A stretch of 9,922 nt of DNA from JBBPYA01 sp038200385 (GCA_038200385.1 JBBPYA010000010.1:1-9922), one strand, 5' to 3'; positions 1 to 7,459 are shown, counted from the stretch's first letter. Program-made: numbers and translations. Notes: a model not told the origin generated them from the letters alone.

Positions 1-1091
1 CGCCGCCGACGTCAAGGGCGACCTGTCCGGCCTGCTCACGCCGGGCGAGCCCGGGGAGCGGATCACCCAGCGCAGCGCCGACGCCGGCGATGACTGGCAG
101 CCGACGGCGTACCCCACGGAGTTCCTGGCCCTTCCCGGCTCCGCGGCCGGGATCCCGCTGCGGGCGACGATCACGTCGTTCGGCCCCGTCCCTGCTGTCC
201 AAGATCCTGGCCCTGAACGAGACGCAGGAGTCCTCGCTCGGCTTGATGTTCCACTGGGCCGACCGCGCGGAACTGCCGCTGCTGGACCTCAAGGACCTGC
301 GCGCGCTCGTCACATTCCTCACCAGCGCCGAGGGCAAGCCGGAACTGGAGGGCCTCGGCGGGGTGTCCACCGCCACCGCGGGGTCATCCTGCGCACGCTC
401 GTCGGACTGGAGAACGAGGGCGGCGACGCCTTCTTCGGGGAACCGGAGTTCGACACCGCGGACCTGATCCGCACCGCTTCCGACGGCGGGGCATCATCAG
501 CTGCCTGGAGCTGGCCGGCCTCGAGAGGCACACCGCGCTGTTCTCCACGTTCCTGATGTGGTTGCTCGCCGACCTGTTCGAGGCGTTGCCGGAGGTCGGT
601 GACACCGACCAACCCAAGCTGGTGTTCTTCCTGGACGAGGCCCACCTGCTCTTCGAGGGCGCCTCGGGGTCGGCATCGGTGAGGCGGTGGTCACCGTGAG
701 GTCCGAGCGCGGCGCACCGACCCCGGTCGCGTGGACCCGGTTGCCGGCACCCCGCTCGCTGATGGCCCCCGCCGACACCGCCGCGGTCCAGCAGACGATC
801 GCCGCCTCATCGTTGGCCGGGCGGTATTCCGAGGCGGTGGACCGGGACTCCGCCTACGAGCGGTTGACCGCTCGGATGCAGGCGCCGCCGCCCGCCCCGG
901 ACCCGGTCCCGGCTGGACCGCCGGAGCCCCCCGGCGCGCCCCGAGAGCAGGCCCCGCGGCGCCGCAGCAGCCGCCGGGAGCAGGATCCCCCGCTGGTCAC
1001 CCAGATCCTGGAATCCGATGCTTTCCGCTCGGCGTTGCGCTCCGCGGGAACCGCGCTCGGCCGTAGCATCTTCGGCACCCGACGGCGCTGA
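1..1091 (+). pseudogene. Broken, 5'-truncated HerA-like ATPase (DUF853 family)
   Basis: The family (bacterial HerA-like helicase/ATPase, DUF853) couples a RecA-type ATPase to DNA translocation; the cellular role of this branch is poorly known. The reading frame is continuous in homology but not in phase. It runs from base 2 ('VKGDLSGLLTPG') to about 190, shifts by one extra base to 192-383 ('LNETQESSLGLMFHWAD', 'LLDLKDLRAL'), loses a base at about 383 ('VILRTLVGLENEGGDAFFGEPEF'), and loses another at about 488 ('GIISCLELAGLER', 'FSTFLMWLLADLFE'). Walker B is visible at 616-654 (KLVFFLDEAHLLF). Directly after it, at about 664-672, the sequence jumps to 'GIGEAVVTV', so about 80 codons present in the family are missing. 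The 3' part, 669-1091, is intact and ends in the usual 'LFGTRRR'-like tail (SIFGTRRR). The Walker A region lies before the window. The gene cannot encode a working ATPase as written. The family call is strong; real decay versus sequence error is open. Confidence 0.85.
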
Positions 1092-1131
1092 GCTGGGCGG
1101 GGCTCGCCATCGGCGGCCCCGCGGTGCGATC

Positions 1132-2247
1132 ATGGGCCCGATGGTTTCCGATCCGCGCCCGGACGAACCGGCCGCCGCCGTACCCGCAGACCGGCCGCAG
1201 GCCGCTGCCGCGCCCGCGCGCCGCGGACCCGTCGACGCCACGGACGGGCCGTGCGGACCGGAGACCCGGCTGAGCCGCCGGGCCGCGGTACGCCGCTCCG
1301 CCGCGGTCCTGGCCGGCACCGCCGGCCTGCTAGCCCTGCCGGGACTGACCCAAAGCGCGGCCGCCGACCCGGGTGACACGCTCCGGTTGGGCAACCGCAA
1401 CCGCTCCGGTGACGCCCAGACCCGCCTGCAGTCCAGCACGACCGTGGCCACCCTCTCGCTGCTCAACGAGCGGGCGTCGGACGCCGAGCAGTTCTCCGAT
1501 GTCGAGTTGGTCTCGGCACAGCTACGGTTGGAGAGCTCGATCCCCGGTGCGGTCGTCCCACAGGTGCCCGACGTGCGCAGCGTCGCGGCCGGAGACCTGG
1601 TCGCCGGCGGCGGTCTGCTGTACTTCGGTGCCGAGTCCGGCGGCTTCAACGTGGTGGCCAGCCAGGTGTTCACCTCGTTCTTCGCCAACTACCTGCACCC
1701 GGTACCGCCGAATCAGGCCACCGTGCTCGACACCCGGGCCGACCCGTCCTCGGCGTCGGGCCCGGCCCCGGCCGATCTGGACGGCGCCGGCCGTCTGGTC
1801 GGCGGTCGCAGGATCGCCGTCGACCTGCGTGGGCTGGTCGACACCACGTACGTCCCGCCGAGCGCGGCGGTGGCGCTGTCCGTCCACGTGTTCGACGCCG
1901 TCCAGTCCGGTGCGGTCCTGATGTTTCCCGATGAGCGGTCCGGCGATGGCGTTCGGCTGCTCAGCTACGCCGTGCTGCCGGGCTCGGTGACGGCCAGCGG
2001 CACGCCGTACGCCGTGCCGGCCAGCGCCGGAGCGGTGGTCGGCCTCGACACCGACGACCGGCTGTGGCTGCAGCTGAGCGCCACCGCCCACCTGCTGGTC
2101 CAGGTCACCGGGCTGTTCGTACCCGATCCCACCGCTGTCGTCGAACCTCCCGAGATGCCCGCCGACGGCTCGGCGGCGACCCGCCGGGTACGCCGCCAGC
2201 GGGACGCGCTGCGCCGGCTGACTTCCGGGTCGCCGATCCCCAAGTAG
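1132..2247 (+). CDS. Tat-exported protein with a VLDTR-type beta domain
   Basis: This 371-residue protein is probably secreted or cell-wall associated; its function is unknown. The N-terminus is long, acidic and Ala/Pro-rich. It is followed by a twin-arginine type signal, LSRRAAVRRSAAVLAG (RR at about residues 49-50), a hydrophobic stretch, and a likely signal peptidase site after SAAA (about residue 78). The mature part starts with 'GDTLRLGNRNRSGDAQTRL', which looks like the repeats that open many actinobacterial surface proteins. The second half has VLDTR at residues 198-202 and ends in a DDRLWLQLSATAHLLVQVTGLF block (to about residue 329), the layout of the common actinobacterial 'RxLDTR ... 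AHVxVDVxGYF' beta domain. A short basic tail follows. The open frame extends upstream into the ATPase gene, but the first ATG codons after that gene's stop are at 1132 and 1141; neither has a clear ribosome site. The gene starts 40 nt after the broken ATPase gene. Confidence 0.75.
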   Translation: MGPMVSDPRPDEPAAAVPADRPQAAAAPARRGPVDATDGPCGPETRLSRRAAVRRSAAVLAGTAGLLALPGLTQSAAADPGDTLRLGNRNRSGDAQTRLQSSTTVATLSLLNERASDAEQFSDVELVSAQLRLESSIPGAVVPQVPDVRSVAAGDLVAGGGLLYFGAESGGFNVVASQVFTSFFANYLHPVPPNQATVLDTRADPSSASGPAPADLDGAGRLVGGRRIAVDLRGLVDTTYVPPSAAVALSVHVFDAVQSGAVLMFPDERSGDGVRLLSYAVLPGSVTASGTPYAVPASAGAVVGLDTDDRLWLQLSATAHLLVQVTGLFVPDPTAVVEPPEMPADGSAATRRVRRQRDALRRLTSGSPIPK

Positions 2248-2258
2248 CGGGCGCCCGC
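2247..2258 (+). terminator. GC palindrome just after the stop codon, weak terminator candidate
   Basis: GCGGGCGCCCGC is a perfect 12-bp palindrome that begins on the last base of the stop codon of the secreted-protein gene. It could form a short stem but has no separate loop and no T-run, so factor-independent termination is only a possibility. Confidence 0.25.
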
Positions 2259-2296
2259 CCGATCCCGAGCGAGTGTCGCTGCGCTCGTCGACGATC

Positions 2297-2323
2297 GGAA
2301 CCGGCGACCATGTCGTAACGTCG
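2297..2323 (+). promoter_or_regulatory. Candidate ECF-sigma promoter for the 2399-7447 operon
   Basis: GGAACC at 2297-2302 is followed after 16 nt by CGTCG at 2319-2323. GGAAC ... CGT(T/C) with a 15-18 nt spacer is the layout recognised by several actinobacterial extracytoplasmic-function sigma factors of the SigE/SigH type. It lies in the 151-nt gap before the membrane-protein gene and would leave a leader of about 70 nt. A TAACGT hexamer at 2316-2321 could instead be a SigA -10, but I see no good -35 at 17-18 nt. Such short motifs occur by chance in GC-rich DNA. Confidence 0.3.
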
Positions 2324-2386
2324 ATTCCAGCAGGGACGCTGCTGCCCCGACCGGCGCGCAGCGGCCTGAGCGCGGGACGGACGAGC

Positions 2387-2394
2387 GGAGGGGG
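2387..2394 (+). promoter_or_regulatory. Ribosome binding site that fixes the GTG start at 2399
   Basis: GGAGGGGG ends 4 nt before GTG at 2399. It is the strongest ribosome-site match in this part of the window. It makes the start at 2399 much more likely than the ATG at 2273, which would add 42 residues that look nothing like the rest of the protein. Confidence 0.6.
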
Positions 2395-2398
2395 AAAG

Positions 2399-4075
2399 GT
2401 GCTCTGCCTGGCACCGATCGAACTCGTCACTGACGCCGAACGTCAGCTGCACCGGGTGCTGAGCGGATTCGGTGCCGGCTCCGGGGTGATCGGTGGGCTT
2501 GCGGTGTTCGTCCCCGTCGTGGACGGCGCCATGCAGCGGCGGCAGGCCGACGCCATCGCGTTCCTCCCCGAGACGATCCTGGTGGTCCGGGCCGTAGGTA
2601 TGGGCCGGCAGACCGGGGAGCTGCGGCCGAGCAAGGCCGGGGTGTGGACGGTCGGTGGAGAGGTGCTCCGGCTCAGCGGCGGAGGGTCGCACCCGAGCAC
2701 GCAGTTGCAGCGGGCCGTGGAACTGATCGAGCACACCCTGACCGAGGGTGGGCTGGATCCCGGGTACCTGCCGACGCTGGCGATCATCGAGGGAGCGATC
2801 ACCTCGGTCCGCGACCGCTCGGCCGGCGGCCCGATCGCCTGCCGGATGGACTCCGGTGACGTATTGACCGGACTGCGACACGGTGCCGCCGCCGGGCTGG
2901 AGCAGGACCGGCTGGTGTGGACCACCGCCGACGTGAAGGCGGCCTTGACCATCTTCGGTCTGCAGGGTCGCGGCCCGTCGGTGGAGGAGCTGAACAACGA
3001 GGGTTTTCTCTACTCGCCGTACGTGCTGCGGCGGGCGGGCGCGGTGCCGCCCCCGCGGGACGACGGTCCGCCCACCGATACCGGCCGATACTGGTCTGCG
3101 GCCGTCGCGCCGCGGCAGGGCGCCAGCGCCCCCCCGCCGGCCCCGCTGCCCGCGGCGGTGCCCACCGTGGCGTCGTTGCCGCCCGTTCCGGCAGCGTTCG
3201 AGGCGGGGCAGCTCAGCGGTGACGAGCCGACGCCGCCCCCGCGAAACGATCCACATCCCCTCGCCCACCTGTCCGCCCAGCCGGCGTCGGCCGGGTACCC
3301 CGCGCCTGCGCCGCCTCCGCCGGCGCTGACGGAGGGGCCACCCACGGGTCCGGACCCGGCGGCCGAAGGCGGTCTGGCCCGTCTGCTGGACCACCCGCGC
3401 AGCGATCGCGTGGACAGCCGCCGGCGACGGCGGTCCTCGACCGGGGCGACCGTCTGGATCGTGGCCGCGGTGCTGCTCGCGCTGGCCGGGGTCGGCGGTG
3501 CGCTGTTCGCCGTCGGCAGCGGGCTGCGCGATCCGCAGGCCGGGACTGCGGCGAGCAGTTCGAGCCTTCCATCGACGCCCACCACGGCACCCACGACCAC
3601 GGCTGCCACCACGACCGCGCCGCCCAGCCAGGTGGTCGACGGAACGACGTACACGCTGCAGGCGCTCAAGGCCGACGGGGAGTGCGCCACGAACTCCTAC
3701 GGCCAGGTCGCGGACTTCTTCTCGGGCACGCCGTGCTCGGCGCTGACCCGGTCCCTGTTCACCGCCGACCTCGGCGGCGTCCCGGCGGTGATCTCGGTGT
3801 CCATCGTGCAGATGCCCGATGAGGCGGCGGCCGGTCAGCTGCAGAACCTCGCGGACACGAACGGGACCGGGAACATCAGCGACCTGCTGCGCGCCGGGGT
3901 CCGCATCGACGGCGGACCCCCCGAGCTCGTGGCCGCGGCGTATGCCTCCGCGCGGGACGGCAGCGCGGTGCGGATCGTCGAGGTGGCCTGGATCAGCGAT
4001 ACCGCGACGGGAGATGCGGCGCTGCTGGACTCGGCAGCGAACGACGCGCTCCAACTCGCGATCCCGGAGCCCTGA
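2399..4075 (+). CDS. Single-pass membrane protein with degenerate NERD-like domain and conserved extracellular domain
   Basis: This is a 558-residue protein of unknown function. Residues about 10-165 resemble the NERD (nuclease-related) fold: an 'AERQL' opening, 'ADAIAFL' with Asp51, the strand 'ILVVRAV', 'GVWTVGG', and 'STQLQRAVEL' at the usual place of the NERD Gln helix. The catalytic E/D-x-K expected on the 'ILVV' strand is absent (VVRAVG), so nuclease activity is doubtful. Residues about 250-345 are Pro/Ala-rich. A basic patch (SRRRRRSS) precedes a membrane segment at about 350-372 (WIVAAVLLALAGVGG), which predicts an inside N-terminus. A Ser/Thr/Pro linker then leads to an outer domain of about 145 residues with two Cys ('DGEC', 'GTPC') and 'DTNGTGNISDLL', which I recall as a conserved actinobacterial hypothetical domain. 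The GTG start at 2399 is chosen because GGAGGGGG (about 2387-2394) lies 4 nt upstream; the longer open frame from 2273 has no such signal. It is first in a four-gene unit. The NERD assignment is moderate; topology is well supported. Confidence 0.75.
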   Translation: MLCLAPIELVTDAERQLHRVLSGFGAGSGVIGGLAVFVPVVDGAMQRRQADAIAFLPETILVVRAVGMGRQTGELRPSKAGVWTVGGEVLRLSGGGSHPSTQLQRAVELIEHTLTEGGLDPGYLPTLAIIEGAITSVRDRSAGGPIACRMDSGDVLTGLRHGAAAGLEQDRLVWTTADVKAALTIFGLQGRGPSVEELNNEGFLYSPYVLRRAGAVPPPRDDGPPTDTGRYWSAAVAPRQGASAPPPAPLPAAVPTVASLPPVPAAFEAGQLSGDEPTPPPRNDPHPLAHLSAQPASAGYPAPAPPPPALTEGPPTGPDPAAEGGLARLLDHPRSDRVDSRRRRRSSTGATVWIVAAVLLALAGVGGALFAVGSGLRDPQAGTAASSSSLPSTPTTAPTTTAATTTAPPSQVVDGTTYTLQALKADGECATNSYGQVADFFSGTPCSALTRSLFTADLGGVPAVISVSIVQMPDEAAAGQLQNLADTNGTGNISDLLRAGVRIDGGPPELVAAAYASARDGSAVRIVEVAWISDTATGDAALLDSAANDALQLAIPEP

Positions 4076-4078
4076 TCA

Positions 4079-5095
4079 GTGCGGCTGCTCGTCCTCGGCG
4101 GGACGGCGTTCCTGTCGCACGCGGTCGCGGCCGAGGCGGTGCGGCGGGGCCACGAGGTCACGTGCGCCGCCCGGGGCGTGTCCGGGTCGCCTCCGGAGGC
4201 CGCGACGCTGGTCCGCGTGGACCGAGCCGATCAGGACGGTCTTCGGCCGCTGGCGGGTCGCAAGTTCGATGCGGTGGTCGACGTCGAACTGCAGTCCCCG
4301 ACCCGGGTCCGCCGCGCGCTGGACGCGCTGGCCGGCAGCGTCGGGCACTGGACGTTCGTGTCGACGGCGTCGGTGTACGCCGACAACGCCGTCGTCGGTC
4401 AGCGCTGCGGCACCGCAGCGCTCCTGAAGCCCGCCCCGGACGGTGCCGACGAGACCGACCGGGAGCTGTACGGCCCGCTCAAGGTCAGCTGCGAGCAAGC
4501 GGTGCAGGAGGTCGTCGGCGGGCGGGCCTTCGTCTGTCGACCCGGCCTGATCGTCGGGCCCGGTGACCGCTCGGACCGCTTCGGCTACTGGCCGGGCCGC
4601 CTGCACCGCGGCGGCCGGGTCCTCGTGCCGGGGGACCCGACCGATCCCGTCCAGTACGTCGATGTGCGCGACCTGGCTCGCTGGATCGTGTACGCCGCGG
4701 AGCAGCGGCTGGTTGCGACCCTGGACGCGATCTGCCCGCCGCTGACCTGGGGCGAACTCGTCACCGAGATCCGGGACGCGGTCGGGGGGAACCCGGAACT
4801 GGTCTGGGTTCCCTCGTCGCACCTGGCCGCCTGGAATGTGCCACCGTGGGCAGGGCCGGAGTCGTTGCCGATGTGGCTGCCGCCCGGTCATGACGGATTC
4901 ATGGCCCGCGACGTCAGCGAGTCCCTGGCCGCCGGCCTGCGGATCAGGCCGGTCGCGGACACCGCAAGGGCGAGTCTGGCCTGGGAGACCGAACTCGGCT
5001 CCGGTCGGGAACGCGGCGCGGGTCTGAGCGCCGAACGCGAGGCCGAGTTGGTTGCGGCGTACGTGAACGGGGCGCAACACCCGAACCCCGGCTAG
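4079..5095 (+). CDS. NAD-dependent epimerase/reductase family protein (extended SDR)
   Basis: This 338-residue protein has a Rossmann fold of the extended short-chain dehydrogenase/reductase class, likely acting on a sugar nucleotide or other carbonyl substrate in the cytoplasm; the substrate is unknown. Residues 1-13 are MRLLVLGGTAFLS, the nucleotide-binding strand-loop. 'FVSTASVYA' (residues 93-101) supplies the catalytic Ser/Thr, and Y131-x3-K135 (YGPLK) is the active-site pair. 'CRPGLIVGPGD' and 'PVQYVDVRDLA' are the usual substrate-side motifs. Oddly, the third glycine of the GGxxFxG dinucleotide motif is Ser13, as in a subset of actinobacterial 'reductase' annotations. The GTG start lies 3 nt after the stop of the membrane-protein gene, so the two are probably co-transcribed and translationally linked. 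The length fits the family. Confidence 0.85.
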   Translation: MRLLVLGGTAFLSHAVAAEAVRRGHEVTCAARGVSGSPPEAATLVRVDRADQDGLRPLAGRKFDAVVDVELQSPTRVRRALDALAGSVGHWTFVSTASVYADNAVVGQRCGTAALLKPAPDGADETDRELYGPLKVSCEQAVQEVVGGRAFVCRPGLIVGPGDRSDRFGYWPGRLHRGGRVLVPGDPTDPVQYVDVRDLARWIVYAAEQRLVATLDAICPPLTWGELVTEIRDAVGGNPELVWVPSSHLAAWNVPPWAGPESLPMWLPPGHDGFMARDVSESLAAGLRIRPVADTARASLAWETELGSGRERGAGLSAEREAELVAAYVNGAQHPNPG

Positions 5096-5096
5096 C

Positions 5097-5675
5097 GTGC
5101 GGGATGTGCCAGCGTCGCCCCACCGGTCCGACACCATCGTGGTGATGGGTGTGTCCGGGGTGGGCAAGACGACCGTGGCCGACGGCGTCGTCGCCGCCAC
5201 CGGCTGGGACTTCGCCGAGGGCGACGACTTCCATCCCGAGGCCAACGTGGCCAAGATGCGCGCGGGCACACCGCTGGACGACGAAGACCGGTGGCCGTGG
5301 CTGCGCGCGCTCGCGGCCTGGATCGGGGAGCAGGAGCAGCGCGGCCGCAGCAGTGTCGTGGCCTGCTCCGCGCTGAAGCGCTCCTACCGCGACCTGTTGA
5401 GCGAGGGGAACCCGTCCGTGCGCTTCTGCGCGCTGGAGGCCGGCAACGGCAAGCTGCAGGAGCGCGTCGACCAACGCGAGGGCCACTTCATGCCGCCGGC
5501 GCTGCTGCGCAGCCAGCTGGACACCTACGAGCCGCTGGGGCCGGACGAGCCCGGCGCCCGGGTGAACGCCGACGGCAGCGAGGCGTCGGTGATCGCCCGG
5601 GTCCTGGATGCGCTGGACCTGCCGGCCGCAGCTGGCGGCGGTGCCTCCCCTGGGGCCGGGGACCCCGCACGGTGA
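5097..5675 (+). CDS. gntK: Gluconokinase (EC 2.7.1.12)
   Basis: Phosphorylates D-gluconate with ATP to 6-phosphogluconate, feeding the pentose phosphate pathway in the cytoplasm. The 192-residue product has the P-loop GVSGVGKT at residues 18-25. The family signature EGDDFHPEANVAKM follows at 41-54, with 'GTPLDDEDRWPWL' behind it. 'CSALKRSYRDLL' is at 90-101 and 'HFMPPALLRSQLDTYEPL' at 130-147. All are typical of the GntK/IdnK family. The protein is about 20 residues longer than usual because of a Gly/Ala/Pro-rich C-terminal tail. The GTG start is 1 nt after the stop of the epimerase-like gene and no ribosome site is clear; the P-loop is close enough to the start that large re-positioning is unlikely. 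Its last bases overlap the sppA start. Nothing else in the window handles gluconate, so the operon context does not explain its substrate supply. Confidence 0.93.
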   Translation: MRDVPASPHRSDTIVVMGVSGVGKTTVADGVVAATGWDFAEGDDFHPEANVAKMRAGTPLDDEDRWPWLRALAAWIGEQEQRGRSSVVACSALKRSYRDLLSEGNPSVRFCALEAGNGKLQERVDQREGHFMPPALLRSQLDTYEPLGPDEPGARVNADGSEASVIARVLDALDLPAAAGGGASPGAGDPAR

Positions 5676-7447
5676 GCGGGAGTCCGCTCGGACGGCGTAC
5701 GGCGTTGCTGCTCGAACTCGACGCGACCGTCGCACCCCCGGGCGTGGCGCCGGACCCGGTGGCCCGGGTGCTCGGCCGCGGGACGGCGCCGTTGCCGCTG
5801 CTGCTCGCCGCGCTGGAGCGGGCCGGCGGGGACGCGCAGGTGGCCGGGCTGCTGGTCAAGGTCGGTGGCGCGGGCTGGCCGCTGGCCCGGGCCCAGGAGC
5901 TGGCCGACGCGCTGCGCCGGTTCCGGCGGCGCAGCGGCGCCCCCGTGGTCGCGTGGGCGGAGACCTTCGGTGAGTTCGCCGGCGCCAGCGTCGCGTACTA
6001 CCTGGCGACCGGCTGCGACGAGATCTGGCTGCAGCCCTCCGGAGACCTCGGCCTGACCGGTGTGGCGGTGGAGGCCACATTCCTGGCCGAGGGCCTGGAG
6101 CGCTTCGGCGTGGAACCGCAGCTCGGTCAGCGCCATGAGTACAAGAACGCCGCCGACTCGGTGCTGCGCCGCTCGTTCACCGATGCCCACCGCGAGGCGG
6201 TGACCCGGCTGGCCCGGTCCACCGCGGAGCAGCTGATCGCCGGCATCGCGACCGCCCGTGGGCTGCCCGCCGCCGAGGTGCGCGCCCTGGTGGACCGGGC
6301 GCCACTGTCCGCGGCCGAAGCGAAGGAGGCCGGGCTGGTGGACCGGCTCGGCTACCGCGACGAGGTCTACTCGGCGGTCCGCGACCGAGTGGCCGGGGGA
6401 CGCGGCGGCGTACCGCCGACGCTGCGGTACCTGTCGCGCTACGCGCGGGAGCGTCCGTCGCTGCCGGCCCGCATCCGCCGACGCGGGTACCCGGTGATCG
6501 CGCTGGTCGAGGCGCACGGCGCGATCCACCTTGGCCGCAGCCGACGCGGACCGCTGCGCGGGCCCTCCACCGGCTCGGACACGCTGAGCGCGGCGCTACG
6601 GGCCGCGGTCCGCAGCGAACCGGCGGCGCTGATCCTGCGGGTGGACAGCCCGGGCGGGTCCTACGTTGCCTCCGACGTGATCTGGCGGGAAGTCGGTCGG
6701 GTCCGCGCCGCCGGGCTCCCGGTCGTCGCGTCGATGGGCGACGTGGCGGGCTCCGGCGGGTACTACGTCGCCATGGGCGCAGATGCGATCGTGGCCCAGC
6801 CCGGAACCCTGACCGGGTCGATCGGCGTCTTCGGCGGCAAGGCCGTGACGGCCGGGCTGCTAGCCCGGCTGGGGGTGGGTCACGATGCGGTCAGCGAGGG
6901 CGCGCACGCCCGGATGTTCACCGCGCGGCGGGGCTTCACCCCGCAGGAGCGGGAGCTGCTCGAGGAGTGGCTGGACCGGGTGTACGCCGATTTCACCGCG
7001 AAGGTGGCGAGCTCGCGGGGAATGTCCGCGCGACGGGTGCACGAGCTGGCCCGCGGCCGGGTGTGGACCGGCTCCGACGCGCACGAGCGCGGCCTGATCG
7101 ACGAGCTGGGTGGTCTGCGCCGCGCGGTGGAGGTGGCCGCCGGGCGGGCCGGGCTGGACCCGGATCGGGTCCGGCTGCGCCGTTTCCCGGACGTGCGGCC
7201 GCTGGACCGGCTTCGCGGGCCCCGGTCCAGTGAGGACCGCGGCGCGGCCGCGCTCGAGTCGGGCTCGGGGATCGGCTCGGGGTACGGGATCGGGTTGGGC
7301 TCGGGGTACGGGATCGGCTCTGGTTTCGGGATCGGCTGGGGGTACGGGACCGGCTCGGACTGGGGACCGCTGTCGGCCGTCGCCGGCGCGCTCGGGCTAC
7401 CCAGCGAGGGGCCGCTGATGCTGCCGTACCGACTCCGTCTGAGCTGA
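5672..7447 (+). CDS. sppA: Two-domain SppA-type signal peptide peptidase (S49), no membrane anchor
   Basis: This family cleaves remnant signal peptides with a Ser/Lys dyad formed between two related domains. The 591-residue protein has the long, duplicated SppA layout. Lys158 in 'HEYKNAAD' matches the catalytic lysine (Lys209 in E. coli). Ser361 in 'DVAGSGGYYVA' matches the nucleophile (Ser409), and the 203-residue separation is close to the 200 in E. coli. 'RVDSPGGS' (from about 325) and 'PGTLTGSIGVFGGK' support the call. The E. coli protein has an N-terminal membrane segment; here the first 60 residues show none, so it may be cytosolic or peripheral. Near the C-terminus, residues about 530-567 are a Gly-rich GYG repeat placed before a conserved-looking 'SEGPLMLPY' tail. 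The GTG start overlaps the gluconokinase stop as GTGA. The open frame extends back to 5291, but that part is a shadow of gntK. Confidence 0.9.
   Translation: MSGSPLGRRTALLLELDATVAPPGVAPDPVARVLGRGTAPLPLLLAALERAGGDAQVAGLLVKVGGAGWPLARAQELADALRRFRRRSGAPVVAWAETFGEFAGASVAYYLATGCDEIWLQPSGDLGLTGVAVEATFLAEGLERFGVEPQLGQRHEYKNAADSVLRRSFTDAHREAVTRLARSTAEQLIAGIATARGLPAAEVRALVDRAPLSAAEAKEAGLVDRLGYRDEVYSAVRDRVAGGRGGVPPTLRYLSRYARERPSLPARIRRRGYPVIALVEAHGAIHLGRSRRGPLRGPSTGSDTLSAALRAAVRSEPAALILRVDSPGGSYVASDVIWREVGRVRAAGLPVVASMGDVAGSGGYYVAMGADAIVAQPGTLTGSIGVFGGKAVTAGLLARLGVGHDAVSEGAHARMFTARRGFTPQERELLEEWLDRVYADFTAKVASSRGMSARRVHELARGRVWTGSDAHERGLIDELGGLRRAVEVAAGRAGLDPDRVRLRRFPDVRPLDRLRGPRSSEDRGAAALESGSGIGSGYGIGLGSGYGIGSGFGIGWGYGTGSDWGPLSAVAGALGLPSEGPLMLPYRLRLS
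7259..7366 (+). repeat. Degenerate Gly-rich tandem repeat inside sppA
   Basis: The coding strand repeats units close to GGCTCGGGGTACGGGATC, encoding variants of GSGYGIG (GSGIG, GSGYGIGL, GSGYGIGS, GFGIGW, GYGTGS). The frame stays open. The units differ by a few bases, so the array is not a fresh perfect expansion, but it is a plausible site of length variation between strains. Confidence 0.8.
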
Positions 7448-7459
7448 CCCGCCGCGGGT
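7447..7459 (+). terminator. Short hairpin after sppA, weak terminator candidate
   Basis: ACCCG-CCG-CGGGT forms a 5-bp stem with a 3-nt loop directly at the sppA stop. A short pyrimidine-rich stretch follows (TTCCCCTGCTCC) rather than a T-run. It marks the likely end of the 2399-7447 unit, but evidence for termination is weak. Confidence 0.3.

Noticed and set aside
2273..2398. Upstream ATG start for the NERD-like membrane protein
   Set aside because: No ribosome site lies before 2273, the added residues look non-coding, and a strong ribosome site precedes 2399.
2105..4054. Long open frame of 649 codons on the minus strand
   Set aside because: It lies opposite the secreted-protein and membrane-protein genes. 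Its product is Arg/Gly/Pro-rich with no family motifs; long antisense frames are expected in DNA this GC-rich.
1..4075. HerA-like ATPase plus a NERD-like protein as a HerA-nuclease defence module
   Set aside because: The ATPase gene is broken, the NERD-like domain lacks catalytic residues, and a secreted-protein gene lies between them. DUF853 genes are common housekeeping-type neighbours in Actinobacteria.
5291..5671. N-terminal extension of SppA from an upstream ATG
   Set aside because: This stretch overlaps gluconokinase in another frame, and its translation is low-complexity Arg/Ala/Gly. The GTG at 5672 forms a normal stop-start overlap.
7259..7366. CRISPR-like or intergenic repeat
   Set aside because: The units are adjacent without spacers, keep the reading frame and encode a Gly-rich protein segment.
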